From positions 86,258,501-86,322,500 of the forward strand of contig CM075674.1 of assembly GCA_037962975.1 (NCBI GenBank): a DNA stretch of 64,000 bases, written 5' to 3'. The notes below the pieces were generated by a model. It ran no database searches. It was not told the DNA's origin and was given only the letters and a program-made list of their open reading frames with translations. Source of the stretch: Clitoria ternatea. Lineage: Eukaryota > Streptophyta > Magnoliopsida > Fabales > Fabaceae. Shown here one piece after another: positions 25,340 through 36,718 of the stretch (positions are counted from its first letter, which is position 1; the number at the start of each line of letters is the position of its first letter). The position numbers were made by a program, and so were the translations under genes.

Positions 25340-25690
25340 TTAGGACAAAGCTCTAGTTTCAGTCGTCAAACTTGGAACCTTGTTCATCTTCCCCAATTGT
25401 CAAAGTTGGCAACTCTTCAAGCTTCTCTAGCACTTACAGGTTCTCGGTGCCGAAGTTGCTTTTTCTTTAAGTTTCCATAACATATTTCAGGTTTTCTTAT
25501 TCCCAAAATTGACACCTTTTCAAGTCTTCAACGCACCTCTTAAGCTTTCTATTTGTCGCAGTTGGCTTTTCTTTAAGTCATCATCACCAAAGTTGGTACT
25601 TTTAAGTCTTTCTTATTGCCAAAGCTGGCATTATTTGAGTATTTTATTTGTCAAAATTGTTACCTATTTGAGGTTGTTGGTGTCAAGACG
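25340..25690 (+). repeat. Degenerate CCAAAGTTGGCA repeats before the Ogre 3' LTR
   Basis: Phrases such as GTCAAAGTTGGCAACTCTTC, GCCGAAGTTGC and GCCAAAGCTGGCA recur irregularly, resembling the 11,720-12,170 array. The repeat region thus starts and ends with related units. Confidence 0.6.
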
Positions 25691-25745
25691 GTGTTCACGT
25701 CTTTACTTCCTTTACGCGATATGAATGAATCATTCATATTATCGC

Positions 25746-25765
25746 GAAAAGAAAGTAAAGAGGGG
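25746..25765 (+). other. Ogre polypurine tract
   Basis: GAAAAGAAAGTAAAGAGGGG lies four bases before the 3' LTR start and fits a plus-strand primer. Confidence 0.8.
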
Positions 25766-25769
25766 CAAC

Positions 25770-28477
25770 TGTGAACACCATATTTTTTTTAAATAATAAA
25801 AATTAAATAATAATAATTTTTCCCATACCATTTCAGAAATTCCGTTCAGAATCCGGAACTGGTTCCCTAACTTTCCATTGGCTTCATCTTTTCCTTTCAT
25901 ATTTTCATCACATCCCACCTTCTCCATCATCTTCATCATAAAAAAAAACCACAGCAACAGATCTAATCTTCACCCTTCTTTCTTCAGAACCCACAAAAAT
26001 TCAACCCATCTCTTCAGCATCTTCATTCCCCAACAGCAACCAAGATAATCAAAAACACAAAAATAACCACAAAATCAGGGAACATTGATCACCAATTCTA
26101 AAAAACCAAAAAAAAACAGAGAAGGATTCCATCATCTTCTCTTCATCCTCTTCAAAATCACAAAAATCAAAAACAATCCATCTTTACCAGCTTTATCCTC
26201 CTCACCACCATCAACAACCATTAACTAAAAATAATAACCCAATAACCACAACAACAAAAAAGCAACAAAGAACAGCAGAAAGGAGGAAGAACAGGAGCCA
26301 CTGCCGTCGGAGCTCTAAAATTGCCACAGACCAGACTGGAACCGGCCCTGACCGTGCCCCACCTGCTTGTGCCACCGACCTCCTCCCTCCGTGACCGACA
26401 CCCTCTCTGACGCCGACCAGGCTCGTGCCGGTCAGACCCGTGACCGTCACCCTCACCCTCTGCCGATCTTCCTCTCCCTCTCTTGGTCGACTCTCTCTCC
26501 CTCATCCTCTCTCCTGATCTCCTTCTCTCTCTCTTCCCCCTCTCCTTCTCACTCTTCTGCACCCTCTCACTCTCTATTACTCTTTCTCTCTTTTCTTTTC
26601 TTATTTTTTCTTTTGTGTTTGTTCTCTTTTCTTTTTTTATTAGAGGCCCATTCTTCTTTTCTTTTTTCTTTTAAATTAATTTATTTATTTCTTTTCTTTT
26701 CTTTTGTTTTTTTAGCCTTAAATAGGGCCCATTCAATTTTTCTTAAAAAAAACCAAGAATAAACATTCAGATTTATTTTAAAGGAATTTGGTTAAAAATA
26801 AAGGTTTTTTTGTATATGTTGAGATGTTTAAATACTGGGTATTTTTTTTATAAAAGTGATAAATAATTTTTTATAAAAATCAAAATATGTCACCTTCTTT
26901 TTAGGAATAATGAATAAGAATAAATTAAATGCTTTTTAGGATAATAAGATGAATAAATAGCTTTTAATTATGATGGAAATGTTAAAAGGTAAATATTCCT
27001 TCTTATAAATAAATATATAATAAAATTTTTGTGCTAATTAAAAAATAAAAAAAATCTAAATATCTTTTTTAAATAAAAGTAGATAGTTCTTATTAATATA
27101 AACTCTAAAAAATGAAAAAGATATTAAAATATAAATATCTTTTAAGGATAAAAGTAACTAGTTTTATCTATATTAAATCTAAAAATATTAACTGTGTATT
27201 TCTTTTTAGAATAAATGTCTTAAAATCTTATGAGTAATGTCGTACAAAATTACCTTTGCCTACATTTGCGATATAAGATCTCGAAGGTTTATGCACGTGC
27301 GATCTTACTTCGCCTTGTATTTCTCCTTCCTCATGAATTTTCTTTCATTATTAAAAATCAAAATCAATCAAAAACAATTTAAATATTTTTCTTTCAAAGT
27401 TAATTTTCCAAAGAACTACGTAACCCTAATTTCTCAATACATTTGAGAATACGTAGGAGCGGGAATCAATTCCTGTCAGGCCCACTTTCTTGTTATTAAT
27501 TTCTATGTCTCTGCTATTATTTCGATTAATTTTATATAGTCAATATTTTAAAATTTTATTGTCGCAAGGAGGTTAATTTAGACGCGACGTCTTGTTAATC
27601 TCGTGTTTTAATATTTTTATATAAAATAATATTTTCTCAAAATGAGGTTAATTTAGACGTGACGTCTTGTTAATCTCATGTTTTAATATTTTTGTTTAAA
27701 ATAATATTTTCTTTAAATGATGTTAATTTAGACGAAACGTCTTGTTAATCTCATGTTTTTTATATTTTTTATTAGAATATTATTTTCTTTGAAATGAGGT
27801 TAATTTAGACACGACGTCTTGTTAATCTCATGTTTTTAATACTTTTATTAAAAAATAATATTTTTTAATATTATCTTAATCTTTAAATTTATGTACAAAT
27901 TAAGGTTAATTTGGATGAGACGTCCTGTTAAGTTTTACTTTCACTCTGTTTTACTTTTTCTTATAGTTGTTTTTTTGTCGAGTTTCTTGCTGTCATTGCT
28001 TTGTCATTTCTTACTGTTACTGTTTTAATCTTCTACTGTCATTATTTATTTTTTTTAGGTCATTGTTTAGTCTTCTATCATTACTATTTTCTTATTTCTT
28101 ACTATCGCTATTTGGTCAAATTTCTTACTGTTGTTGTTCAGTCTGTTTTGTCTGTTTGTGTCTGCTTTGTCGTTTTGTGTGTTTCTTTTCCTAAAAGAAG
28201 TTAAAAATAATTTCTAGGCTATTTTGAAATGCGTGCTATCAATTTGAGGTAACCGTTTTATAACGGACAGTTGTGAGGTGCTAATACCTTCCTCACCTGT
28301 AATTCGACTCCCGAACTTAAAATTTCATTTTCATAACCAGTGTTTTAAAAGAGGTTTTTTCCGATATTTTTATCCTAAAAAAATATTGGTGGCGACTCCC
28401 TGTTTTCTTTTCGAAAGGATTTCAAAACCCGTTTTATTTTTAAGGTCGGCCGTCCCGTCATGATCCTTGTCGCGACA
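25770..28477 (+). repeat. Ogre 3' LTR
   Basis: 2708 bp, start TGTGAACACC, end GTCGCGACA, followed by the duplication GAATT at 28,478-28,482. It pairs with 4544-7254 and holds the CT-rich tract (26,440-26,720) and five copies of the ACGT-core motif. One copy, near 27,722, lies in a block missing from the 5' LTR. Confidence 0.9.
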
Positions 28478-29061
28478 GAATTTAAAATTATGGTCCTCAT
28501 GAATGTTGTAGATAATTTTGTTATGAAACTACAGAAACTAGAATTACTTAAAAAGGATTTGATTTGCTCACGTTATGGCCTTTTTACTAATGTATGTTGC
28601 TATTGTAAATTTCTAAAATTTACCTATGATGGTTATTATGGATGAAAATGATATTTTCCATGTGGGTAATGATTTATTTATGAATTATTAAGGGATTATT
28701 GATTATTATGAATGTTATTGAGTGTCCTATGAATGTCATACAGTATGTATATCTTTGTGATGAATAATTATGAATGACTAAATTAATGTATACATGAATG
28801 CCTTGTGGTTTACTGAGATATGTTGTTGAACTGTAAATCCATGATTTTGAGAATTGATATATGTGATGTGTCCTTTGAGGACTTATGGCTTTCCAAATGA
28901 TTATGGAAGTAGTGATATCATGGTTTTTTAAATTGATAAAGAGAATTAAAGGCATTCATGCATCATAAGCATTTGGACGTACCATGGAATTTAAGGGTTC
29001 CATGATTGTCGGCCCTGGTGGGGGGTTACTCTATGATGAGTTAAAGCCTTATTTTTGTTGA

Positions 29062-29250
29062 GTGCCATGAAGGGTAGGGATTCATGGTTTATGCTAAGTC
29101 CTACTTGTGTACTTCGGTACTTGAATGCCATGAAGGGTAGGGATTCATGGTATATGCTAAGTCTTACTTGTGTACTTCGGTACTTGAGCGCTATGAAGGG
29201 TAGGGATTCGTGGCATTATGTTAAGTCCTACTTGTGTCTCTATAAGACTT
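29062..29250 (+). repeat. 62-63-bp unit in three copies
   Basis: ATGAAGGGTAGGGATTCATG begins at 29,068, 29,130 and (with one change) 29,193, each followed by TAAGTCCTACTTGTG-like sequence. It lies in the right half of the chromovirus-like solo LTR. Confidence 0.85.
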
Positions 29251-30205
29251 TTTACTGCAGTATTCTCACTAAATCAAAATGGATCCAGCATGACGTCATT
29301 TGACTAAATTAAAGATTATTAAATGTAAATGACCTTGTTTGGCATATTCATCATATCATAATTGTTTGTTGATTGTGTTTGTGTAATTTTACTTATTTTA
29401 TATTTATTCTATATTTTATCTCACTCTTACATTATTTTTACAGTGCACGCTTCATAGAATGACGAGTGGTTTAATTAATGAAGTTTTTATGTTTTATTGC
29501 TTGGACTTTGATTTCATTTAAGATTTAATGTGTTGTAATAATATTATGTACCTCGTACTGCAATCTTATCTATCGTTTCTGCTATATAAATGTATTATGT
29601 TTTATTCGTTCATGACTAGTATGCATGATAATATTCTGCATTTATCAATTTTTACGTGACCTCAGAATTTAAATTACGAATTTCAAAATGATTATTTAAA
29701 CGTGAAAAAATTTATTTCAAAAATTTGGGTTAATTAATTAGAATTTGTAATTTGGGTTTCGAGTGTCACAAGTGCCTTAAAAGAAAATTACACCCTAACT
29801 ATACGATAAATAAACTATCCGGAAAAAGAAACAGTATACAGACGACTGATTCCTTATAATAGGATTAATATTCTGGGTAATAAAATTAAGATCGCAACTA
29901 CCCTTGAAAAATTAAATTTGTACAGAACTAAAATATATACTAACAATTTAAGCAATAATACTGAGTAGTAAATAAACGGGAACAATAACATGAATAGAAA
30001 TAGTAGCAAAGATAGAGTAGAGATTCAAGCATACATAACAATATCATACTGTAAAACCAAATCGTAATAATGACAAGAGACAGCAGAGAAAAGAGAGTCC
30101 AATACAACAATACTAATCTGATCCTTATACAAAAATTCAACCTTTTAGAAAAATAAACACTGTTTTCATAAAATATATATAAAAAATGTTCTTGCTCACT
30201 GATTG

Positions 30206-30283
30206 AGTTCTTGCTCACTGTTGCTGCTGTTGCTGTTGTTGTTGCTGCTGTTGCTGTTGCTGCTATTACTATTGCTGTTGCTT
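30206..30283 (+). repeat. Imperfect CTG/TTG trinucleotide repeat
   Basis: TTGCTGCTGTTGCTGTTGTT-type repeats over about 75 bp in the right half of the minus-strand Ogre LTR. It produces alanine/threonine- and serine/asparagine-rich frames on the minus strand that are not genes. Confidence 0.85.
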
Positions 30284-31858
30284 TGAATTTCTCTGTAAAA
30301 AATCCAGAAATGCCTTCCAAAACTCAAGAATATTGAGATAATCTCCTTTCTAGAATATCTTTTCCAACCCTCTCTATAAGAAAATCTCTGAACCCCTTTC
30401 TTCTGTACAGAGGGGTATTTATAGCCTCTGTTCCTTGCTCCTCTTATTGTATAAAAACCCAAAAGTGAAGCTCCACTTGTTGTTTTGATAGAGGATGAAG
30501 AGGATACCATTATTTTGAGTGGTTCTTCTAGCTGGACTTCCACTCTTGAAGCTCCGTAATGCTTCCACCAACCTTCCATATTTTCTGTTCCTTGTTCTCT
30601 TTTGCAAACTAGTAAAAATAAATAAAAAATCCAACCTTCTAACCCCTTCTACGTTAGCTTCCCCCTTTGAAGGCAATGGTCTTTTGTTTCTAGGGCCCTC
30701 CTCCTTTTCACACTATGCTTTCTTTATTTTCATCTCTTTTTCTAATCTTTTTTCCCTTTAAAACCGTAGCCATTCTTCAAGTGAAATTTTGACTCTTTTC
30801 TCTTGTAAACAAGTAAAAATCCCACCTTGTCATCCCTTTTCATGTTAGCTTCCTCTCTGAAGGCCATGGTCTTCTCTTTTTCTTTTGCACATGGAATCAT
30901 TTTACCACAATATAATAATCCAAATCATACCTCCCTTTGTCACCTTATAGCTTCTTAAATCTAAGAAGCATTATTTTTTACCGTGGGGACTTGAATGGAA
31001 GAGGCACTTGGGTTTGTCTACAATAAAACCTTTGGTGTCATTGTAGCTTGTATAATTTAATGTGAGTTTGTGCCATTCCCATGTCATAACCGTGACAATG
31101 TGTATCCCTTTCTTAATTATATTTATGGGGAGTGCTAACTTGAAACCCATGCCAAATCTCTTCTTTCACGTGAAGCTTCTCATCTTGGGGTCTTAACTTT
31201 GATTTTTTAAAAGAGCCATGGTGGGTTCCCTTGCATATTTAATAATTCCCTTGTGCCTCTCTCTTATTGACATCAATCACATAGCTATTAGGGGTAGCTA
31301 TTTAATTAAATCAATTTATAGTGGGAAGCTTTGGTGGGATCCATGCTCTTGAAATTTTAACATTTTCCATTGTATATTCATCTTAGTTTCACGCGAGGAA
31401 CAAGGAGCTGCACTTTCTTTTTGTTCAATTTTGACTGAAGCTTATCTTGCATAACTTGGCATGAATTCTAGGCTTCTCATCTTACCATTGCCGTGAGCAT
31501 ATTTTATGGTGGGGCCATGCTTTTATAACTTTGACATTATCATTTTCCTTTATAAAATAACAACAAATTCCCTTGGTGCATTAGCTTCCAAACTCACGTT
31601 AGAATAGGAAAAAGAGGGGGCTACACTTTTTGTTTTGCTTTGCCATGTACAAATGAAGAAATCTTTTGAACCTTTATCAATTGGTCAAATTGGCATAGGG
31701 ATTAATTTTACGACACCATGGTAGCCTTTCAATTAAATTTAATACATAAGGTGTTAAAATTCAAGTGCTGAATTTTAATCCACCTTAATGAATTAAATTT
31801 TATTAAAACCAAGAAAAAAGGATTTTGGGCCGGACAAAAAATAGGTGTTCACAAGTGT

Positions 31859-33050
31859 CTTATTTTCTTTTTTGCTATTCCATTACATTCTATTGAATAA
31901 GGGGAAGTTACTTCATGAATTATTCATTCTTTCTCACAAAACTCGTTAAAAGGAAAGTATTCACCTCCTCTATTAAATATTACTCTCTTGATCTTTCTAG
32001 TTAGTTGATTTTCTACTTAGGCCATGAAAAAATGCATCCTTATTTCTAATCAGATACAATTTGGTATATCTAGAGTATTCAACTATAAAAGTTATATAGT
32101 ATCTTTTACCACCTCTAGTCATAGTTTGTTTTAAAGCACCTAAGTCTGCATGAATTAGATTTAGGAGTTTGGTTTCTCGTTGTTATGTAGGAACACAAGA
32201 TTTTTTAGTTATTTTGGATTCTATACAAGCATCACATTTATCTAAGCATGTTGTACTAATTCTAGAAATCATACCATGATCTTGTATTTTCTTGATATAA
32301 GGTGTACTAACATGTCCTAGTCTAGCATGCCATAAATCAAAAGAATCAAGCATATAAACAGAAGAGATATTTTCATTAATAACATTAGAAACGTTAATTA
32401 CAAATAATTCTTTATTATAATTTCCACCCATAAACATATCATTTTTGGTCATGACAATTTTTTCAGACTCAAAAGAAACTTTAAAGAAACTTTTCCCAAT
32501 AAAGCCAAAGAAATTAAGTTGGATTTAATCTTTAGTACATGCAGTACATTATTAAATTAAAGTGTTTTTTCAAATGTAAGCTTTAGAAGAACTTTTCCTT
32601 TTCCTATTACAATACTAGTTTGGGAGTCTCCAAGATTGACATGTTCCTCTCCTTCTCCCACTACATTATAAGAGGAAAAGACATCTCCTTTTGTATAGAT
32701 ATGCCTGGTAACCCTAAAGTCTATCACCCATTTGCTTACATTGGCCACAAGAATTGCTTGAGAAATGATTGTAACAACATGTCATCTCCTTTAACCAAGT
32801 TGGCAATTGTCTTAGGAGGAATCTCATTTTTCTTCTTGAATCTACATGTACTTACAAAATGGCCTGACTTTCCATATATAAAGCATGATCCTTTCTTTTT
32901 GAAAGAATGGGGATTGAAGATTTTGAATTTGTGATCATAAGATGATTTGTTTTTCTTATACCTTTTCTTTGGATATTTGTTTACTTGCACAAGGTTTGCT
33001 TTCATAATAAAGATATTTGCCTTTAATCTCTCTACAATGTGTATCATCAA
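31859..33050 (-). pseudogene. Ty1/copia gag-pol remnant, 5' half (gag, protease, start of integrase)
   Basis: Minus-strand continuation of the copia element at 160-1603. Gag ends near 33,050-32,736 with a degenerate zinc knuckle, CFIYGKSGHFVSTC, where the second cysteine is lost. The protease remnant (32,748-32,557) has WVIDFRVTRHI, with the expected DSG triad damaged. The GAG-pre-integrase region at 32,452-32,183 has FDLWHARLGHVS and CDACIESK. Integrase sequence then runs to 31,859, where it meets the Ogre-type LTR. Multiple stops and a one-base frameshift at the junction show long decay. The element appears truncated near 33,060. Confidence 0.85.
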
Positions 33051-33059
33051 TGATGATAT

Positions 33060-34223
33060 GGGTTATTAAATTTATAAGGGAGAGTTGTCTATCTTTATGC
33101 TTGAGTTGTTATTTGTAGTCCTTCCATGATTATGGTAAGGTGGAGAAGATAAAGAAGAGAATGAATTTCAACACATACCATTAGCTTCTTTTGAATTATT
33201 GTAATTTCAAGCCCACCAATGTTGAAAAAATGCATTAATGATCAAAAAATGAATGTATAGTGTCATGATACCTTGCCTATAAATAGATGCTTGAAGTTGT
33301 AAGGAAGATACACAAGAGATACATAAGAAATACATGTTTTAGTTTTCATTACATTTCTATATTTTTGCTTTAGTTTCTTAAGTTTTAGTTCTTTCTCTTG
33401 CTTTATTTCTTTGTTCTACATTCCATCCCTCAAGTTATGGTTTTCATTTCCCTTCCTCAATATCAAGTAAGTTAATTTTATTATTTGTTATTTACTTTTA
33501 TAATCAAAGTTATAGTTAATTTAATATTATCTTTCATTGTTAAAAATTATAATGGAAGCTTAATCTTTTAACATCAACTCAAGGAATTTAATTTTTCTTT
33601 ATGTTAACTTTGAGTTCTTGTTCTTAATATTTTGATTGAAGATAATTACTTTTCTTTATTTCTCAAATACTTATGATGGTAGATTATTTAAGTATATAAC
33701 CGATTGGTATATAATTAAACAATCTATAGTCTAAAATGATGTTAGTTGGTTAATCAATAATCAATTTGAGAACAAAGATTGAGTCACTAAATAAGAAATT
33801 TCTATTTAGTTACTTAACTCAATCAAACTATGGTTTTAAAGTTATTTTAGTAATTAATAAGAATATATGGATTGATTATTCTTATTAGTTCATTAATTCA
33901 ATTCTAGAAGATTTTCTAGAATATAATCATTTAGGGATTCCAAATGATTCAAGGTTGAGAAATTAATTATATTTAATCATATTTATGATCAATGATTATT
34001 AACTAAAGATTTATTAATTCCTTGGGTTGGTTATTTCTAACTTTGATTATTCACTCACTGATAAATTTACTTTTTGCACTATTATCTCAAGATAAACCCC
34101 CCTTTGTTATAATTAAATTGAGTATAACTAATTTAACTAAGGTCCTCGAGAGACGACTAAGGTTGTTCACCTTATACTATATTAATTTAACTTTTTATTT
34201 GACCCGACAATTACAGCGTGTCA
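33060..34223 (+). repeat. Probable old LTR fragment with TATA box
   Basis: TATAAATAG at 33,278-33,286 precedes a transcribed-looking leader. Further on are phrases such as GTCCTCGAGAGACGACTAAG (34,142) and TTTGACCCGACAATTACAGC (34,198), which recall the 3' parts of legume LTRs. Only one copy is in the window and its left end is not defined. No gene. Confidence 0.4.
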
Positions 34224-34926
34224 TCCTTGCTAATGGATGAAGATTTTAGAAGGGTTTATTTCCCTGGTTCCTTTGTTCGGTGTGTAGCCCTTGTTCTCTA
34301 TATATAACAAAAGAAAAATTGTATGATTTTAAACTTAATCTTTCAATATCCATGTACTATAGTGTAAATACTGGTGTTTAACATCTTTAGTTGATTTCTT
34401 AAATTTCTCCATGGTGAAACTTGATATTGTACTCTTTTTTTTTGTGAGTTTGGATAGTAACTTAACGGAATAAGTTGAAAATAACTTATTTTAATAAGTT
34501 ATATGAAATAACTTATTAAAATATGTTATAAGTTATTTTTAAAAGTTATCTACAAGTATTTCCAAAACTCATCTTTTATACCATGTTTTTTCATTTCAAT
34601 TATTTACTTCACTCTCTTTATCCACAATTATTTTAAGGATTTTTATATAAAAAAATATTTTGAGGATAAAATTGAAAGAAACAAATTGATTGCAACTTGA
34701 TATCATAAAGTGATTATTATTTTATGACAAATGTAATTATTATCAACGTCTCAAAATTATCAAACTAATTACCCTTTAAACATTTATACTTTAGAATATA
34801 CAATAAACAATAAATTTTTATTATCTCTAAATTTAATATTTGAGGGGAGCTTAAAAAACCCATCAACAATTTAAAAATATACGATTTCGCATTGTGTTTT
34901 TTTCTCTTCTTAACACATTGGGTTTG
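34224..34926. other. AT-rich intergenic stretch
   Basis: No gene, RNA or recognisable element was seen. It includes a short imperfect repeat of AACTTATTTTAATAAGTTAT type at about 34,470-34,560. Confidence 0.5.
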
Positions 34927-35577
34927 AGTAAAATCCTAAAGTTATTCTAAACATATTCCCGATTGATTAAATTAGTTCCCAAGCAAATTAATGACTTTAT
35001 AAACCTCAACTTTCCCCTTCATGTGTCATGTTGGTCCCTACGATCAGGTTCTATTTTTTCATTTAGTTAAGTGCTACGTGGCACGTTAACCTCCACCTAG
35101 TGTTGTCATGTGGCCTAACGAACACTAATGTGGCCTTTATGAAACGTTGGGTAGTAGAATTTTATCATATAGGCCCCTCAACGTTTTTATAACATCAATT
35201 AAGTCCAAAAATTAAAAATACACAAAATTTGTTTGCGGACTAATTTGATTGATTGCGAATACATGGAGGACAACTTTGGAGTTTTACTCCTTCATAATTT
35301 TATTCTCATATTTGGTCCAAGTAGATTATTTCTAAGAATATAAAATAAATTTCCAAAACTACCCTCATTTAAAATATATAGTCATGGTTCCAAATTCTTT
35401 TTTTAGTAACAAGATGTTGCAAAAGTTAAGAAATTATTTTTAAAAAACATTCCCAATAATCTTTTATTCTCAGGAGATAATTTTATTACCTTATACCAAA
35501 TAAATATTTGAATATTTCGTTCTCATCAAACTTACTCAAGAATGTAAAAAGATACTGTGTATCAAACGCTCTCTTAA
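34927..35577 (+). repeat. Left arm of a long imperfect inverted repeat
   Basis: The arm aligns with the reverse complement of 36,719-37,290 along its length, for instance at GGTAGTAGAATTTTAT, GGACTAATTTGATTGAT, GAGATAATTTTATTA and AAACTTACTCAA. Its first 370 bp also have their own terminal inverted repeats of about 50 bp (34,927-34,980 against 35,245-35,292), MITE-like. Divergence is considerable and there are indels. It may be a long-TIR DNA transposon or two copies of one element in opposite orientation. Confidence 0.65.
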
Positions 35578-36718
35578 TGTTATTATTTCACAAGTTATTA
35601 ATATATTTTTTTTATCTATATAACTTACAATTTGGTTATATGGTTCTAACATGTCAACCCGACTATCAGCACATGACATTAGTAGTTAAACAATATGTTT
35701 TAACGGTTAAAATTGCTTTCAAAACTATCACAAAAATAAAATTGATAGTATTTTTAATGACTAAAATTTTTTTTAGCCGTTAAAGCCACGTCAATATTTA
35801 GCTGGGCAAGTTTGAATCAATTAAATAAGTTAACACATAACAACATTTAATGAATTCAAGTTAATAAAGGGACTCAAAATAAAATAATTAATATATAAGC
35901 TTAATGTAAAAGGAAAAATATTTTAAATAGAATAAAACCAAAAGACCTTTATTTGGTAGGAAAAAAACATTGTTAAGCCTAAAATCAATATATATTTTTA
36001 TCATATCCTAAAAATATCTCTAGCATTTTTAATTTTATTTATTTATATTTAATTTTACATAATTTTTTAATTATTAAAATTAATACATTTATAGTATATT
36101 TGATTTTATAATTAATTAAAGCATAACGAGATTAATAAAGTAAAAGCGCAACGAGAATATGAAAATGAATTAATTCTTATATCTTAATAAAGAAAATCTA
36201 AATCAAATACTTAATAAAGTACTAAAAAAAGTTTTTACTATCTGTATATTTTACTTTTTAACTAACCAGATTTCACACCCATTTCATACAGGTTGGTAAA
36301 GTAAATAATATTGTATTTTATATATTAATTATTTATAGTATATAATTTATTTATAATATTATTATCAAAAATATTTTTAAATTACATTAAATATATGTTA
36401 AAATAAAAAATTATTGTAAATATTTTGAAAATTATATATTTGTATTAAAAAATCATGATATAAAATTAATTATATAAAAGTTTATAATAACAAATATTTT
36501 TCTATATGACGTTTAACTAGTTATTTTGTTAATTTTTAATGAAAATAAATATCATTTTAAATGTTAATTAAAATGCACTAGTATAAAATGATGTCAAATA
36601 ATTTTTCTAAATGATGTTTAAATAATTATTTTGTTAATTTTTAATCAAAATAAATATCATTTTAAAGGTTAATTTCATGATTTGTAATATATATATAAAA
36701 TTTGTGAAATAATAATAT
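35578..36718. other. AT-rich centre between the inverted-repeat arms
   Basis: About 1.1 kb, strongly AT-rich, no transposase or other coding region visible. A phrase TTTGTTAATTTTTAATSAAA followed by ATAAATATCATTTTAAA recurs near 36,520 and 36,630. Confidence 0.5.

Larger units (their letters stand above)
4544..28477 (+). mobile_element. Non-autonomous Ogre-type LTR retrotransposon, interrupted by a Tekay element
   Basis: Two similar LTRs (4544-7254 and 25,770-28,477) are flanked by GAATT at 4539-4543 and 28,478-28,482. A tRNA-Arg type primer binding site typical of Ogre follows the 5' LTR, and a polypurine tract precedes the 3' LTR. After subtracting the nested element and its duplication the length is about 14.5 kb. 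Inside are a leader, a gag pseudogene with five in-frame stops, and about 4.5 kb of tandem arrays. No protease, RT, RNase H or integrase of its own is visible, so movement would have required enzymes from an autonomous relative. Long repeat arrays between the coding region and the 3' LTR are known in Ogre elements. Confidence 0.9.
2732..29770 (+). mobile_element. Chromovirus-like solo LTR with TA...CA termini, interrupted by the Ogre element
   Basis: It starts TATAACATCCC at 2732 and ends GAGTGTCACA at 29,770, between duplications AGTGC at 2727-2731 and 29,771-29,775. Removing the Ogre insertion leaves 2732-4543 plus 28,483-29,770, about 3.1 kb. The start resembles the TGTAACATCCC of the Tekay LTR in sense orientation, with TA in place of TG. 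There is no internal coding region, so it is a solo LTR. It contains a roughly 180-bp periodic repeat in its left half and a 62-bp triplication in its right half. Assignment to the Tekay-like group rests on the terminal sequence only. Confidence 0.8.
1609..31853 (-). mobile_element. Ogre-type solo LTR, minus strand, interrupted by later insertions
   Basis: The element starts TGTCGCGACC at 1609 and ends GGTGTTCACA at 31,853, the reverse complement of the termini of the plus-strand Ogre LTRs in this window. It is flanked by AGTGT at 1604-1608 and 31,854-31,858. Without the inserted material its own sequence is 1609-2731 plus 29,776-31,853, about 3.2 kb. No internal region or second LTR is present, so it is a solo LTR, presumably left by LTR-LTR recombination. 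The left part resembles the plus-strand LTRs; the right part (29,776-31,853) is mostly different, so it may be another subfamily. It carries no gene. Copia integrase coding sequence lies directly outside both ends. Confidence 0.85.

Noticed and set aside
30196..30579. Minus-strand frames with Ser/Asn or Ala/Thr runs
   Set aside because: Produced by the CTG/TTG repeat in an Ogre-type LTR.
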